A stretch of DNA of 64,000 nt from Caulobacter sp. BP25 (GTDB lineage Bacteria; Pseudomonadota; Alphaproteobacteria; Caulobacterales; Caulobacteraceae), in assembly GCF_002737755.1 (NCBI RefSeq), contig NZ_PEGH01000004.1, positions 360,685 to 424,684 of the forward strand, written 5' to 3'. Under the pieces are notes generated by a model that saw only the letters and a program-made list of their open reading frames with translations, made no database searches and was not told the origin of the DNA. Below, in pieces: positions 25,171 through 34,046 of this stretch (position 1 is the stretch's first letter; each line of letters starts with the position of its first letter). The position numbers and the translations under genes were made by a program.

Positions 25171-25539
25171 TCATCCATCCTTCTGACGGACGCGCGCGTG
25201 CAACGCGTCATCTAAATACAAAGCAGAAAGACGCCCCCCGATGCAGCGCCCCACCCACACTTCGCCCTGTAAGGCTAACGATATTTTGTTTCCAAGTCCT
25301 TACAACAGGACATGCCGCCGCAGGCGAAGGCCGTCGCCCCTCGTTGAGCAAGGTCTTGTTGGACCGGGCCTCAGGATTCGGCAAAACCGTTTTAGGACAA
25401 AGGCCTGATGAAAACCTGGGCCATCAGAGCGAGGCGTGAGCGACACCGGAACTCCCGTGTCGGGCGAACGCTTTCGACCATGAAAGCTGTATAACATCGC
25501 CGCATATTTGGCTCGACACTCGTCGATGCGATTCGATTA
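25171..25539. other. Upstream region of the giant repeat gene
   Basis: These 369 bases separate the beta-glucosidase stop from the repeat gene start and must hold the promoter of the repeat/glycosylation operon (minus strand). They contain an A+T-richer patch around 25280-25310. I cannot assign -35/-10 boxes with confidence, and no gene is supported here. Confidence 0.4.
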
Positions 25540-27843
25540 TCAGCCCAAAGCAGCAGGTTGCAGCTCGAAGCTCGCGGCGAGACCGTCCGTCGCGCAGCTG
25601 GCCACCCACAGATCGAAAACCCCAGGCTCAACGACCCAGTAGTCGTTGTCGCCGACGAACATCAGGTTCTCGCGTCGAAGCTCGAAGCGGACCTCTCGCT
25701 CGTTGCCCGGCGCCAGCGACACCCGTTGGAAGCCCTTCAGTTCACGGACAGGCCGCGTGCGACTGGCGACGCGATCGCGAATGTAGAGCTGTACGACATG
25801 CTCGCCGTGCACCGATCCCGTGTTGCGGACCTTCACCGTCACGTGAAGCGTCTCGTGCCAGCCCAGCTTGTCAGCGCTCATGCGCAGGTCACTCACGGCG
25901 AACGACGCATATCCAAGCCCAAAGCCGAAGGGATATAGCGCGTCATTGCGGATCGAGCGCCAGCGGGACTTGTACTCCTGAGCGTTCGGGTCAGCCGGCG
26001 CGGGGCGCCCCGTCGGTCGGCTATTATAGAAGAATGGCTGCTGACCGCTGTCGAGCGGAAAGCTGACCGGCAGGCGGCCCGACGGATTGACCGCGCCGAA
26101 CAGAACATCGGCGACAGCGTGACCCATCTCGCTGCCCAGGAACCAGGTCGCCAGGATCGCCGGCGCGTCGCGCACCGGACCTTCCAAGGCCAGGGCGCGG
26201 CCATGACGCAGCAGCACGACGACGGGCTTTCCGGTCGCCGCTACGGCCTCGGCCAGGCGCTGCTGGGCCGGCGGGATACGGATGTCCGTGCGGGACTTGG
26301 CCTCGCCGGTCATTGTCTCGCTCTCACCGATCGCCAGAAGAACGATGTCAGCGACCTGGGCGGCGGCGACCGCCCGCTCTATGCCGCCGGCGATCGGCGC
26401 CTCGATGTCCGAGCCGCGCTCCACCGTGAGGCTGGCCGGATCGGCAAGCTGGGCCCGAAGCCCGGTCGCAAGGTCGACGTTCAGGGACTTGTCGGCGAAG
26501 AACCCGCCCCAGGCGCCAAGCACGTTGTCGCGGTCGTCGCCAAAAGGCCCGATCAAGGCCAGGCGCTTACCCGCCTTGGGCAGGGGCAGCAGCTTCTTGT
26601 CGTTCTTCAGAAGGACGATCGACCTGGCCCCGGACTCGCGACTGAGCGCGCGCAGGGCGGGCGTCGCCGTGCGAGCGCGCTCGGCGGCAGGATCCAACGA
26701 GCGATAGGGATTGTCGAAGAGGCCGACCGCCTCCTTCAGCGCCAACACGCGACGCACCGCAGCGTCGACCACCGCCATCGGCACGGCGCCCGAGGCGACG
26801 AGCTCGGGCAGGTAGCGGATGTAGAGCCCACTCTGCATGCTGATGTCGACGCCGGCCAGGATCGCCAGGCGCGCGGCGTCGCGATCGTCGGCGGCGTAGC
26901 CATGCGCCACCAGTTCCTGGTCGGAGGTGTAGTCGGAGATGACCACGCCCTTGAAGCCCCATTCGCCCCGTAGGATGTCGGTCAGCAGATGCTTGTTGGC
27001 GGTGGCCGGGACGCCGTTCACATCGTTGAAGGCCGCCATGACGGTCATCGCGCCGGCGGCAAAGGCGGCTTGGAACGGCGGCAGGTGAACTTCCCGCAGC
27101 GTGGCCTCGGACAGTTCGACCGAATTGTACTCAAGGCCCGCCGCCACTGCGCCATAGGCGGCGAAGTGCTTGGGCGTGGCCAGCATGCTGTCGTCGGCCT
27201 TGAGGTCCTTGCCCTGGAAGCCTCGGACCCGCGCGGCGGCCATGACCTCGCCGAGATAGGGATCCTCGCCCGAGCCCTCGGCCACACGGCCCCAGCGCTG
27301 GTCACGGGCGACGTCGACCATCGGCGCGAAGGTCCAGTGCAGACCTGAAGCGCTCGCTTCGGAAGCGGCGGCCCGGGCCGTGCGCTCGGCCAGATGCGGA
27401 TCGAAGCTGGCGGCCTCGGCCAGCGGGATCGGGAAGACGGTGCGGAAGCCGTGGATCACATCGGCGGCGAACAGCAGCGGGATCTTCAGGCGTGAGCCCT
27501 CGACCGCGGCCTTCTGGGTGTCGAGCGCGGCCTGGGCGCCGACGCCGTTCATCAGGACGCCGATGCGCCCGGCCTTGATCTCGGCCGTCAGAGCCTGGGC
27601 GTTGCGGATGTTGACCAGCGGATTCATGTCGCCGATCGGTGGTCGGATCATGTCGGCGAAGCACGAGAGCTGCCCGGCCTTCTCCTCGATCGTCATCTGG
27701 GCCAGCAGGGCCTCGACACGATCCGAAGCCCTGGCGAAGGCGCATGGCGCGGTGACGGAGAGACCCGCAAGAGCGGCGGCGCCGGACAAGAATCCACGCC
27801 GGCTCGGCCCTTCCGGGCCGCCGTTCGCCGTCTTCAGAACCAT
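25540..27843 (-). CDS. bglX: Glycoside hydrolase family 3 beta-glucosidase, Tat-exported
   Basis: A 767-residue periplasmic beta-glucosidase cleaving glucose from cello-oligosaccharides or other beta-glucosides. The N terminus carries a twin-Arg signal (SRRGFLSGAAALAG). The GH3 barrel includes MNGVGAQAALDTQ, FAPMVDVARDQRWGR and the nucleophile Asp in VVISDYTSD. The second domain starts near SIVLLKNDKKLLPLP, and a fibronectin-III-like domain ends the protein (VKVRNTGSVHGEHVVQLYI). Length and domain order match BglX. It lies on the same strand as a symporter and a FucP-type sugar transporter, which fits sugar uptake and breakdown. Confidence 0.92.
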   Translation of the reverse strand: MVLKTANGGPEGPSRRGFLSGAAALAGLSVTAPCAFARASDRVEALLAQMTIEEKAGQLSCFADMIRPPIGDMNPLVNIRNAQALTAEIKAGRIGVLMNGVGAQAALDTQKAAVEGSRLKIPLLFAADVIHGFRTVFPIPLAEAASFDPHLAERTARAAASEASASGLHWTFAPMVDVARDQRWGRVAEGSGEDPYLGEVMAAARVRGFQGKDLKADDSMLATPKHFAAYGAVAAGLEYNSVELSEATLREVHLPPFQAAFAAGAMTVMAAFNDVNGVPATANKHLLTDILRGEWGFKGVVISDYTSDQELVAHGYAADDRDAARLAILAGVDISMQSGLYIRYLPELVASGAVPMAVVDAAVRRVLALKEAVGLFDNPYRSLDPAAERARTATPALRALSRESGARSIVLLKNDKKLLPLPKAGKRLALIGPFGDDRDNVLGAWGGFFADKSLNVDLATGLRAQLADPASLTVERGSDIEAPIAGGIERAVAAAQVADIVLLAIGESETMTGEAKSRTDIRIPPAQQRLAEAVAATGKPVVVLLRHGRALALEGPVRDAPAILATWFLGSEMGHAVADVLFGAVNPSGRLPVSFPLDSGQQPFFYNSRPTGRPAPADPNAQEYKSRWRSIRNDALYPFGFGLGYASFAVSDLRMSADKLGWHETLHVTVKVRNTGSVHGEHVVQLYIRDRVASRTRPVRELKGFQRVSLAPGNEREVRFELRRENLMFVGDNDYWVVEPGVFDLWVASCATDGLAASFELQPAALG

Positions 27844-27914
27844 GGAATCCCCCGGGGACGCTTTACGAGGCGCGCAAACTCGCCGCTAAAGCCTTGCGGC
27901 GCAACCGGCCAAGC

Positions 27915-29261
27915 CTATTCCGCGGCGATCAGTCCCGCCTCGGCCGGGACCCGAGCGGCGTTGTAAACCTCAAGGTCCAGGATGCCCTCGCGCTTGGCGA
28001 CGATCGTGGGCACCAAGGCCTGGCCGGCGACGTTCACGGCCGTGCGGCCCATGTCGAGGATCGGGTCGATGGCCAGCAGCAGGCCCGCGCCTTCCAGCGG
28101 CAGGCCCAGGGTCGACAGGGTCAGGGTCAGCATCACAGTGGCGCCAGTCAGGCCCGCCGTGGCGGCCGAGCCGATCACCGAGACGAAGACGATCAGGAAG
28201 TAGTCGGACAAGGCCAGGTGCACACCGAAGAACTGGGCCACGAAGATCGCCGCGATCGCCGGATAGATGGCCGCGCAGCCGTCCATCTTGGTCGTCGCGC
28301 CCAGCGGCACGGCGAAGGCGGCGTAGGCGCGCGGCACGCCCAGGCTCGTCTCGGTCACAGCCTCGGTCACCGGCAGGGTTCCGACCGAGGAGCGCGAGAC
28401 GAAGGCCAGCTGGATCGCCGGCCAGGCGCCCTGGAAAAACTTGATGGGATTGAGGCCATTCATGGCCAGGATGCTCGGATAGACGACCAGCAGCACCAAG
28501 CCGAGGCCGATATAGATCGCGCCGGTGAAGGCGCCGAGCTGGCCCAGCGTCGTCCAGCCGTATTGGGCCACCGCGTTGCCGAACAGGCCGATGGTGCCGA
28601 TCGGGGTCAGGCGGATGACCCACCAAAGCACCTTGCGCACGATGGCCAAGGCCGAGGCGTTGAACTTGAGGAAGGCCTCGCCCGCCTCGCCGACCTTCAG
28701 CGCCGCGACGCCCGTGACCAGCGCGATGACGACGATCTGCAGCACGTTGAACGACAGCGAGGTCGAGGCCGCGCCGACGTCGCTGATCTTGGTCGAGGCG
28801 GCCAGGCCCAGGATGTTGACCGGGACGAGGCCGGTCAGGAAATCGAGCCACGAGCCGTGGGTCTTGGGCGCCTTGGCGGCGGCCGCTTCGACCGTGGTGT
28901 GCAGGCCCGGCTGAAGGATCAGGCCCAGGGCGATGCCGATCAGCACCGCGATCAGCGCCGTGACCGCGAACCAGAAGAGGGTGCGCCAAACGAGGCGTGC
29001 GGCGTTCTGCAGCTGGGCGATGTTGGCGATGCTGGCGACGATGGCGGTGAAGACCAGCGGGGGAACCAGGGTGCGCAGCAGCTGGACGAAGATCGCGCCG
29101 ACCTGGTGCAGGGTCTCGGCCAGCGCATAGCCGCCCTGCCCTTCGGCCGGTCCCAAGTGGCGGGCCAGCAGGCCAAGGCCCAGGCCGATCGCCATGGCGA
29201 CCAGGACCTGAACGCCGAAACCGCTGATGTAACGGCGGCTCTTGGATTGGGCGGCGACCAT
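27915..29261 (-). CDS. Dicarboxylate/amino acid:cation symporter (DAACS family)
   Basis: An inner-membrane secondary transporter for C4-dicarboxylates or glutamate/aspartate, driven by Na+ or H+. The family marks are the HP1 tip FVSRSSVGTLP, the unwound TM7 motif (TTKMDGCAA where most members have NMDGT) and the TM8 segment DPILDMGRTAVNVAG with the conserved Asp, Arg and Asn. Eight hydrophobic segments are present. The start is ATG 29261 (MVAAQSK) with GAAGGAA seven bases before it; a frame to 29306 adds a stretch without a ribosome binding site. Confidence 0.9.
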   Translation of the reverse strand: MVAAQSKSRRYISGFGVQVLVAMAIGLGLGLLARHLGPAEGQGGYALAETLHQVGAIFVQLLRTLVPPLVFTAIVASIANIAQLQNAARLVWRTLFWFAVTALIAVLIGIALGLILQPGLHTTVEAAAAKAPKTHGSWLDFLTGLVPVNILGLAASTKISDVGAASTSLSFNVLQIVVIALVTGVAALKVGEAGEAFLKFNASALAIVRKVLWWVIRLTPIGTIGLFGNAVAQYGWTTLGQLGAFTGAIYIGLGLVLLVVYPSILAMNGLNPIKFFQGAWPAIQLAFVSRSSVGTLPVTEAVTETSLGVPRAYAAFAVPLGATTKMDGCAAIYPAIAAIFVAQFFGVHLALSDYFLIVFVSVIGSAATAGLTGATVMLTLTLSTLGLPLEGAGLLLAIDPILDMGRTAVNVAGQALVPTIVAKREGILDLEVYNAARVPAEAGLIAAE

Positions 29262-29360
29262 GCGCGTTCCTTCACTCGTAAGACCGTCCAATGTCGTGTC
29301 GAGCACTGGGAATTACGACCAAGGTTTTTCGATAGGCGCTTTCAGGAAAACTGATCGGAC

Positions 29361-29395
29361 AAAAAGAAACCCCGGAAAGCCGAAGCCTTCCGGGG
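29361..29395 (-). terminator. Terminator of the FucP-type transporter gene
   Basis: On the minus strand CCCCGGAA pairs with TTCCGGGG (29388-29395 and 29370-29377), followed by TTTCTTTTT (29361-29369). It lies 26 bases after the stop at 29421. Confidence 0.8.
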
Positions 29396-29420
29396 CGCTT
29401 TTCGGACGGATCTCGCGGCG

Positions 29421-30779
29421 TTAGTGGCCCGCGCCCACCGCTTCGTCCTCGATATCGTGGGTCGGGGCGTTCTTGGACACCAGCGCGAACCACAGGACGT
29501 AGACGTAGCAGAGCAGCGGGGCGATGAAGGCCAGCGACTTCGAGCCCGTCATCTCCTCGATCTTGGCGAAGGCCAGCGGCAGGAAGGCGCCGCCGACGAT
29601 GGCCATGCACAGCAGGCCCGAGGTCGCCGAGGCCGGAGCCGACGAGCGCTGCAGGGTCAGGGTGAAGATGGTCGGGAACATGATCGAGTTGAACAGGCCG
29701 ATCAGCAGGGCGGCGAAGGCCGGGATCAGCCCCGTGGTCAACGGAACGGTAGCCAGCAGCAGGTTCAGGTCGCCGGCGTGCGGGCTGGGGACCATGTCCT
29801 TGGTGAAGATCACAACCAGGCTCAGCGCGATCGCGCCCACGGCCACGGCCGTCAGCAGCCAGTAGTCCTTGAACTTTTTCAGCAGGGCCGAGCCGGCGAA
29901 ACGGCCGATCATGGCGAAGACCATGTAGAAAGTGGTCATCTTGCCGGCCTGCTCGGCCGGGATGTTCAGAATGTGCGCTTCTTCCAGGAACAGCAGCAGG
30001 TTCAGCGAGATCGCCACCTCGGCGCCGACATAAAGGAAGATGCCGATGGCCCCCAGGTTCGCCCACTTGGACGACAGGGCCGACAGCGGGTTGACGAAGT
30101 GACCGGTCTTCGGGGCGGCTTCAGTGATCCGATGACGCACGAAGAAGATGGCCAGGATGAACAGGGCCAGGCCCGCGCCGATCACGAGATAAACGTTGGA
30201 GACAAAGCCCAGCGCCTGCTCGCGCATGGCGTCGGTGATCGCGATGTCCTTCTCGAAGATTTCGCCCTTGAGCAGGAAGTTGGCGCCGAACCACAGGCCG
30301 CAGGCCGCGCCCAAGGAGTTGAACGCCTGCGACAGGTTCAAACGGAACGAGCTGTCTTCGGGACGGCCCATCGAGGCGATCAGCGGGTTGGCCGCCACCT
30401 GCAGCAGGGTGATGCCCGAGGCCATGATGAACAGGGCCGTCAGCACCAGGGCGAAGGTGTGTAGCTTAGCTGCGGCGATGGCGACGAAGCAGCCCAAGAC
30501 GATGCCGCCCAGGCCGACCATGACCGACTTGGCGTAGCCGAACTTGGACAGGAACGCCGCCGACGGCATCGACATGACGCCATAAGCGATGAAGAAGGCA
30601 AAGCCCGTCAGGCTGGCTTCCACCGGCGTCAGGGTGAAGACCGTCTTCATGGTCTTCAGCAGCGGGTCCAGCAGGTTGGTGACCAGCGCCCAGATGAAGA
30701 ACAGGCACGTCACATAGACGATGGCCAGCTTGACGCCTCCGCCCGGGGCCGAGGACTTGGCGATCGCGGCGTCGCTCAT
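29421..30779 (-). CDS. FucP-family sugar:H+ symporter (MFS)
   Basis: A 452-residue, twelve-segment major facilitator of the glucose/galactose/fucose group. Typical features are FFIWALVTNLLDPLLK at the start of TM1, the loop after TM2 with FLSKFGYAKS, the segment LLQVAANPLIASMG and SLGAACGLWFGA. The ATG at 30779 follows a GGAGG box. A perfect 14-bp LacI-type palindrome lies 107 bases upstream, so the gene is probably sugar-induced. The nearby GH3 beta-glucosidase suggests that the released sugar (glucose or cellobiose) is the substrate. Confidence 0.9.
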   Translation of the reverse strand: MSDAAIAKSSAPGGGVKLAIVYVTCLFFIWALVTNLLDPLLKTMKTVFTLTPVEASLTGFAFFIAYGVMSMPSAAFLSKFGYAKSVMVGLGGIVLGCFVAIAAAKLHTFALVLTALFIMASGITLLQVAANPLIASMGRPEDSSFRLNLSQAFNSLGAACGLWFGANFLLKGEIFEKDIAITDAMREQALGFVSNVYLVIGAGLALFILAIFFVRHRITEAAPKTGHFVNPLSALSSKWANLGAIGIFLYVGAEVAISLNLLLFLEEAHILNIPAEQAGKMTTFYMVFAMIGRFAGSALLKKFKDYWLLTAVAVGAIALSLVVIFTKDMVPSPHAGDLNLLLATVPLTTGLIPAFAALLIGLFNSIMFPTIFTLTLQRSSAPASATSGLLCMAIVGGAFLPLAFAKIEEMTGSKSLAFIAPLLCYVYVLWFALVSKNAPTHDIEDEAVGAGH

Positions 30780-30885
30780 TGAACGCCTCCGAAATTGAAA
30801 TTCAGCACCGCAATCACTGGAGCACTCCCTAAGCGACGATGTTCGTGAGTCCGTCTTTGCGCGGACGCGCCATTCATTGGAAGCG

Positions 30886-30899
30886 TGACAACGTTGTCA
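30886..30899. promoter_or_regulatory. LacI/GalR-type operator
   Basis: TGACAACGTTGTCA is a perfect 14-bp palindrome with the central CG typical of LacI-family operators. It lies 107 bases upstream of the FucP-type transporter. No LacI-family gene is in the window, so the regulator acts from elsewhere. Confidence 0.7.
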
Positions 30900-30974
30900 A
30901 CCATTTGTCTGATTTTTTGCGGCCTTGGCGTCGCTCTCCGGAACGAAAAAACACCCTCCCCGCTTGGTCAGGGA

Positions 30975-31157
30975 ATGCGGGCGTTTTCCATGTGGGCGTT
31001 GGCGGTCGTGTTGATTTCAGGGCTCTTCGTGCTGGCCGCGATGGCCGGACTGGCCGACGCCATCGAGAGCCTGGCCTGCTGGGGCGCCGCCTGGTTGATC
31101 GGCGAATCGAAGCGCCAAAAGCCGGAGCAGACGCCGGTGGGCGGAATCAGGGCCTGA
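30975..31157 (+). CDS. Possible small membrane protein (60 aa)
   Basis: The frame from ATG 30975 gives one or two hydrophobic segments (ALAVVLISGLFVLAAMAGLA, then LACWGAAWLIG) and a basic polar tail (ESKRQKPEQ), a believable small inner-membrane protein. The only box (CAGGGA) is too close to the ATG, and an ATG at 30990 is an alternative. It ends 11 bases before the convergent oxidoreductase gene. No family recognised. Confidence 0.4.
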   Translation: MRAFSMWALAVVLISGLFVLAAMAGLADAIESLACWGAAWLIGESKRQKPEQTPVGGIRA

Positions 31158-31167
31158 GCCCGCCCGC

Positions 31168-32649
31168 TCAAGCCGCCGCCCTCTGGGGAGTTGGCCGCAG
31201 GGTCCGGATCGTCGGACGCTCATAGACGGCGTTCTCGTCGACGTCCCAGACGTCGTGAAGGCGTTCGCCGGCGATGATGTTCTCGGCCGTCAGCACCCCG
31301 GTCATCATGGCGCGGTCCTGGTCGCCATAGCGGTGCATGCCATTGCGGCCCACCAGATGCAGGCCCGGATAGTGCATCTTCAGGTCAAGACGGATCATCC
31401 GGACATGCTCGGCATAGGCCTCGTCATAGACGGGATAGGCCTTGCGCTGGCGGGCGACGCAGGCGTCCTCGACGGCGTCGAGATCCATCAGGCCAATACG
31501 GGCGATCTCGGCCTTGGCCTTGGCGATCAGCTCAGCGTCGGACAACGACCAGAGGGCGTCGCCCTCGAAGCAGAAATACTCCAGGCCCAAGGCTGCCTCG
31601 ACACCCTCGGGGATCATCTCCGGCGACCAGGCGCGCAGGTCGCGCACGCGGCCGACCTCCACCGAGGCGTCGTGGACATAGACCCAGGTGTCTGGCGGCG
31701 CCTTACGCGGCTTGCCGATCAGCACGACGGTCAAGAAGTCCCGATACATCAGTTCGCCGGCGTGGAAGACGCTCATCGGGGTCGGGCTGATCGACTGCAT
31801 CAGCTCGCGGATTGGCGCCGAGGAGACCACATTGTCGGCCGTGTAGATTTCCTTGCGGCCATCGGCGCAGGCGACCGAGACGGTCCAGATGCGCGCCAGC
31901 TTGTCGTAGTGCAGGCCATCGACCCGACGGCCCAGGCGAACGTCGCCCCCCAGCGCCATGACCTTGTCGGCGCAAGCCTCCCAGACCATGCCCGCGCCTT
32001 GGCGGGGATAGAGGAAGCGCTCACTCAAGGTCTTGGTCGGCGCGGCGACAGGCGTCTTTCGCCGCAGACCCAGAGACCGCCGGACGCCGTCCATGATCGC
32101 CGTTCCGAGGTTCAGCCCCCGGATGCGCTGACGGGCCCAGTCGGCCGACAGCTCCTCGCAGCTCATGCCCCACACCTTCTCGGCGTAAGACTTGAAGAAG
32201 GTCGAAAACAGCGTCTCGCCGAAATGGTTGCGGACCCAGTCGCGGAAGCTCTCGGGCTGCTTGATGGGCTTGACCCTGGCCCAGGCGAACGAAGCCACGC
32301 ACTTGGCCGCCATCCAGGGCCCCAGATTGGCCAGCGCCTGGAAGGCCCTCAAGGGGAACGCGTAGAAACGGCCCTGATAGTAGATGCGCGAGCGACGCGG
32401 CCGCTCCACGAAGCCTTCGGGCAGGATTTCCCGCCACAGGTCCAGAACCTCGGGATTGCGCGAGAAGAACCGATGGCCGCCGATGTCGAACTTCAGGCCC
32501 TTGTAGTCGAGGGTGCGAGCCACGCCCCCCACGCGAGCGGCGTCCATCTCCAGCACGGTCACGGCCCGGCCAGCCTTGGCCAGGGTGTAGGCGGTCGTGA
32601 GGCCCGCCGGCCCCGCCCCGATCACCAGGGTCTCCACGTGCTGGGCCAT
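31168..32649 (-). CDS. FAD/NAD(P)-dependent oxidoreductase (protoporphyrinogen-oxidase-like)
   Basis: A 493-residue flavoprotein. The N terminus has the dinucleotide-binding loop GAGPAGLTTAY (residues about 10-20), then LEMDAARVGGVARTL and FDIGGHRFFS, a combination seen in amine oxidase / PPO-like and UDP-galactopyranose-mutase-like proteins. The C-terminal FAD contact is LVGRNGMHRYGDQDRAM. Proteins of this type often act in cell-surface polysaccharide pathways, but no partner gene is adjacent, so the substrate is unknown. ATG 32649 follows GGAGG at four to six bases. Confidence 0.8.
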   Translation of the reverse strand: MAQHVETLVIGAGPAGLTTAYTLAKAGRAVTVLEMDAARVGGVARTLDYKGLKFDIGGHRFFSRNPEVLDLWREILPEGFVERPRRSRIYYQGRFYAFPLRAFQALANLGPWMAAKCVASFAWARVKPIKQPESFRDWVRNHFGETLFSTFFKSYAEKVWGMSCEELSADWARQRIRGLNLGTAIMDGVRRSLGLRRKTPVAAPTKTLSERFLYPRQGAGMVWEACADKVMALGGDVRLGRRVDGLHYDKLARIWTVSVACADGRKEIYTADNVVSSAPIRELMQSISPTPMSVFHAGELMYRDFLTVVLIGKPRKAPPDTWVYVHDASVEVGRVRDLRAWSPEMIPEGVEAALGLEYFCFEGDALWSLSDAELIAKAKAEIARIGLMDLDAVEDACVARQRKAYPVYDEAYAEHVRMIRLDLKMHYPGLHLVGRNGMHRYGDQDRAMMTGVLTAENIIAGERLHDVWDVDENAVYERPTIRTLRPTPQRAAA

Positions 32650-32795
32650 GCGCCCCTCCAAAGTCCCGTTTCGATACAGCATGGGGCGGCTTGGTTAAGG
32701 CCGTGTCGCGAGGCGTAGTGAAATGGCTGTTAATCGTGAATCGAGACGATTGGTCGCGACTTCGCCGCTTCACGCGGCGTGACCGCTGAAGGGAT

Positions 32796-33055
32796 GGAAG
32801 GGACGCGGAGCGCCGGACATCCGTCCGGAGGTGTTCGTAGTGAGTACCGTTTCGACGAAGCCAGACGCTCCGCGCAGTCGTTATCCGGTGAGCCCTCGAC
32901 GCGCGGGGTTTTAACCCGCTTCCGAAAGAGGCCCCCGACGGGCGGGCCGGGCTGGCGACCCGGTCCCCGGACCGTCCGGGCGATTTCAGCCCGAACCTAG
33001 ATCCCGCTCGACCACCCCCGACAGCCGTCACGATCGCCGGCCGGACGTCCCTTCC
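32796..33055. ncRNA. Candidate structured RNA (about 260 nt)
   Basis: The outer ends GGAAGGGACG (32796-32805) and CGTCCCTTCC (33046-33055) pair perfectly over 10 bp. Inside are further helices: CGCGGAGCG with CGCTCCGCG enclosing CCGGAC/GTCCGG and TTCGT/ACGAA hairpins, GCGGG/CCCGC, and CCGGG/CCCGG capped on a GGGCGG/CCGTCC stem. This branched layout in a 668-base gap (32650-33317) suggests an RNA gene or a long leader of the minus-strand oxidoreductase. I checked for RNase P, tmRNA tag, SRP and common riboswitch cores and saw none. Strand unknown. Confidence 0.45.
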
Positions 33056-33192
33056 TAGCCATCGGGTAAGGAAGAGTATGCGGGGCGATTCAACGCGGAT
33101 GATCCAGCGGCGTGTAAAAGTGAGAAGTCGTTGAAATTGTTGGGTTCCATTTCGGATACGCCGAGCATACAGGCGCTCCAATCCCCGTACTT

Positions 33193-33299
33193 GCCCCCTC
33201 CGCGCTGACGCGCCCCTCCCCCGGAGGGGGAAGAAGGCCCGCGTTTCCTTCTGCCCCCTTTGGGGGCGGACGACCACGCGCAGCGTGGTCAGGTGGGGG
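33193..33299. repeat. Intergenic G/C-tract repeat, family A copy 1
   Basis: Begins GCCCCCTCCGCG and ends GTCAGGTGGGGG, with internal CCTCCCCC/GGGGG and CCCCCTTTGGGGG hairpins. Almost the same element is at 59419-59519, and its left half resembles 37017-37117. Such elements fold into long hairpins and lie only between genes. Confidence 0.75.
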
Positions 33300-33317
33300 C
33301 CTGCGGCGGTGGCCGCC

Positions 33318-33947
33318 CTACCCCGCCCGTGCGCTGCGCTCCCAGTCCAGAAATTCCGGCGTCTCCAGCAGCCGCTCGGCATAGGCGCCGGCCGCGCCCG
33401 TGTCGCCATAGTCGGACGGGTGGATCTCATAGGTCCGGAACCGCGTCGCCACGGGCGTGAAGAAGGCGTCGGCGATCGACCATTCGCCCAGCAGGAACGG
33501 CCCGCCGGAGCGCTTGAGCAGCTGGTTCCAGCGCTCGACGATTTTGCGGACGTCCTTCTGGGTGGCCTCCGAGATGTCCAGCTTGCGCGGCGCTTCGCCC
33601 AAGGCCATCGGGCACTCGCTCCGCAGGGACTGGAAGCCCGAATGCATCTCGGCGGCGGCCGATCGCCCCAGCGCCCGCAGCGCCGGATCGGCCGGCCAGA
33701 GCTTGGCCTCCGGAAATTTCTCGGCCAGGTACTCGCAGATCGCCAGCGAGTCCCAGACCACCAGGTCGCCGTCCTTCAGGGCCGGCGCGAGCTTGCTGGG
33801 GGAATAGGCGGCGATGTCAGCGGTCGTTGCCTCGCCCCGCCGCAGCTCGATCTCGGTCTCCTTGAAAGACTGTCCGGTGCGCTTTAGGGCCAGCCAGGGG
33901 CGCAGCGACCAGCTTGACCACCGCTTGGTGCCGATCACGAGTTCCAT
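33318..33947 (-). CDS. Glutathione S-transferase family protein
   Basis: A 209-residue GST. The N-terminal thioredoxin-like domain begins MELVIGTKRWSSWSLRPWLA, has the cis-Pro region SPSKLAPALKDGD and the glutathione-binding VWDSLAICEYLAE. The helical C-terminal domain includes GPFLLGEWSIADAFFTPVA with the N-capping Ser-Asp pair. SSWSLRPW places a Ser/Trp cluster where Ser- or Cys-type GSTs have their catalytic residue. A GGAGGA box precedes ATG 33947. Likely a detoxification or maleylacetoacetate-isomerase-like role; substrate not known. Confidence 0.9.
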   Translation of the reverse strand: MELVIGTKRWSSWSLRPWLALKRTGQSFKETEIELRRGEATTADIAAYSPSKLAPALKDGDLVVWDSLAICEYLAEKFPEAKLWPADPALRALGRSAAAEMHSGFQSLRSECPMALGEAPRKLDISEATQKDVRKIVERWNQLLKRSGGPFLLGEWSIADAFFTPVATRFRTYEIHPSDYGDTGAAGAYAERLLETPEFLDWERSARAG

Positions 33948-34017
33948 GCTCTGTCCTCCGCTGACGCAAATGCCGGTGGCCCTTCGGCTTAGCCTGCGTT
34001 TAAGGTGGCCTCAATGA

Positions 34018-34033
34018 TTAGAACGAACGTTTG
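34018..34033. promoter_or_regulatory. Shared leader/operator motif, copy 1
   Basis: TTAGAACGAACGTTTGA-like sequence with an AACG-AA-CGTT inverted core, directly followed by GGGAGAGA and the ATG at 34047. The same arrangement precedes the next MFS gene and the DUF1254 gene, which suggests one regulator. Confidence 0.5.
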
Positions 34034-34046
34034 AGGGAGAGACGCC

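Noticed and set aside
25540..30779. One operon of beta-glucosidase, symporter and sugar transporter
   Set aside because: A clear terminator after the transporter gene (29361-29395) and separate ribosome binding sites and gaps argue for separate units.
32796..33055. tmRNA, RNase P or SRP RNA at the structured region
   Set aside because: No tag sequence, no GAGGAAAGTCC core, no GGTTCGA/CCA end, no SRP loop.
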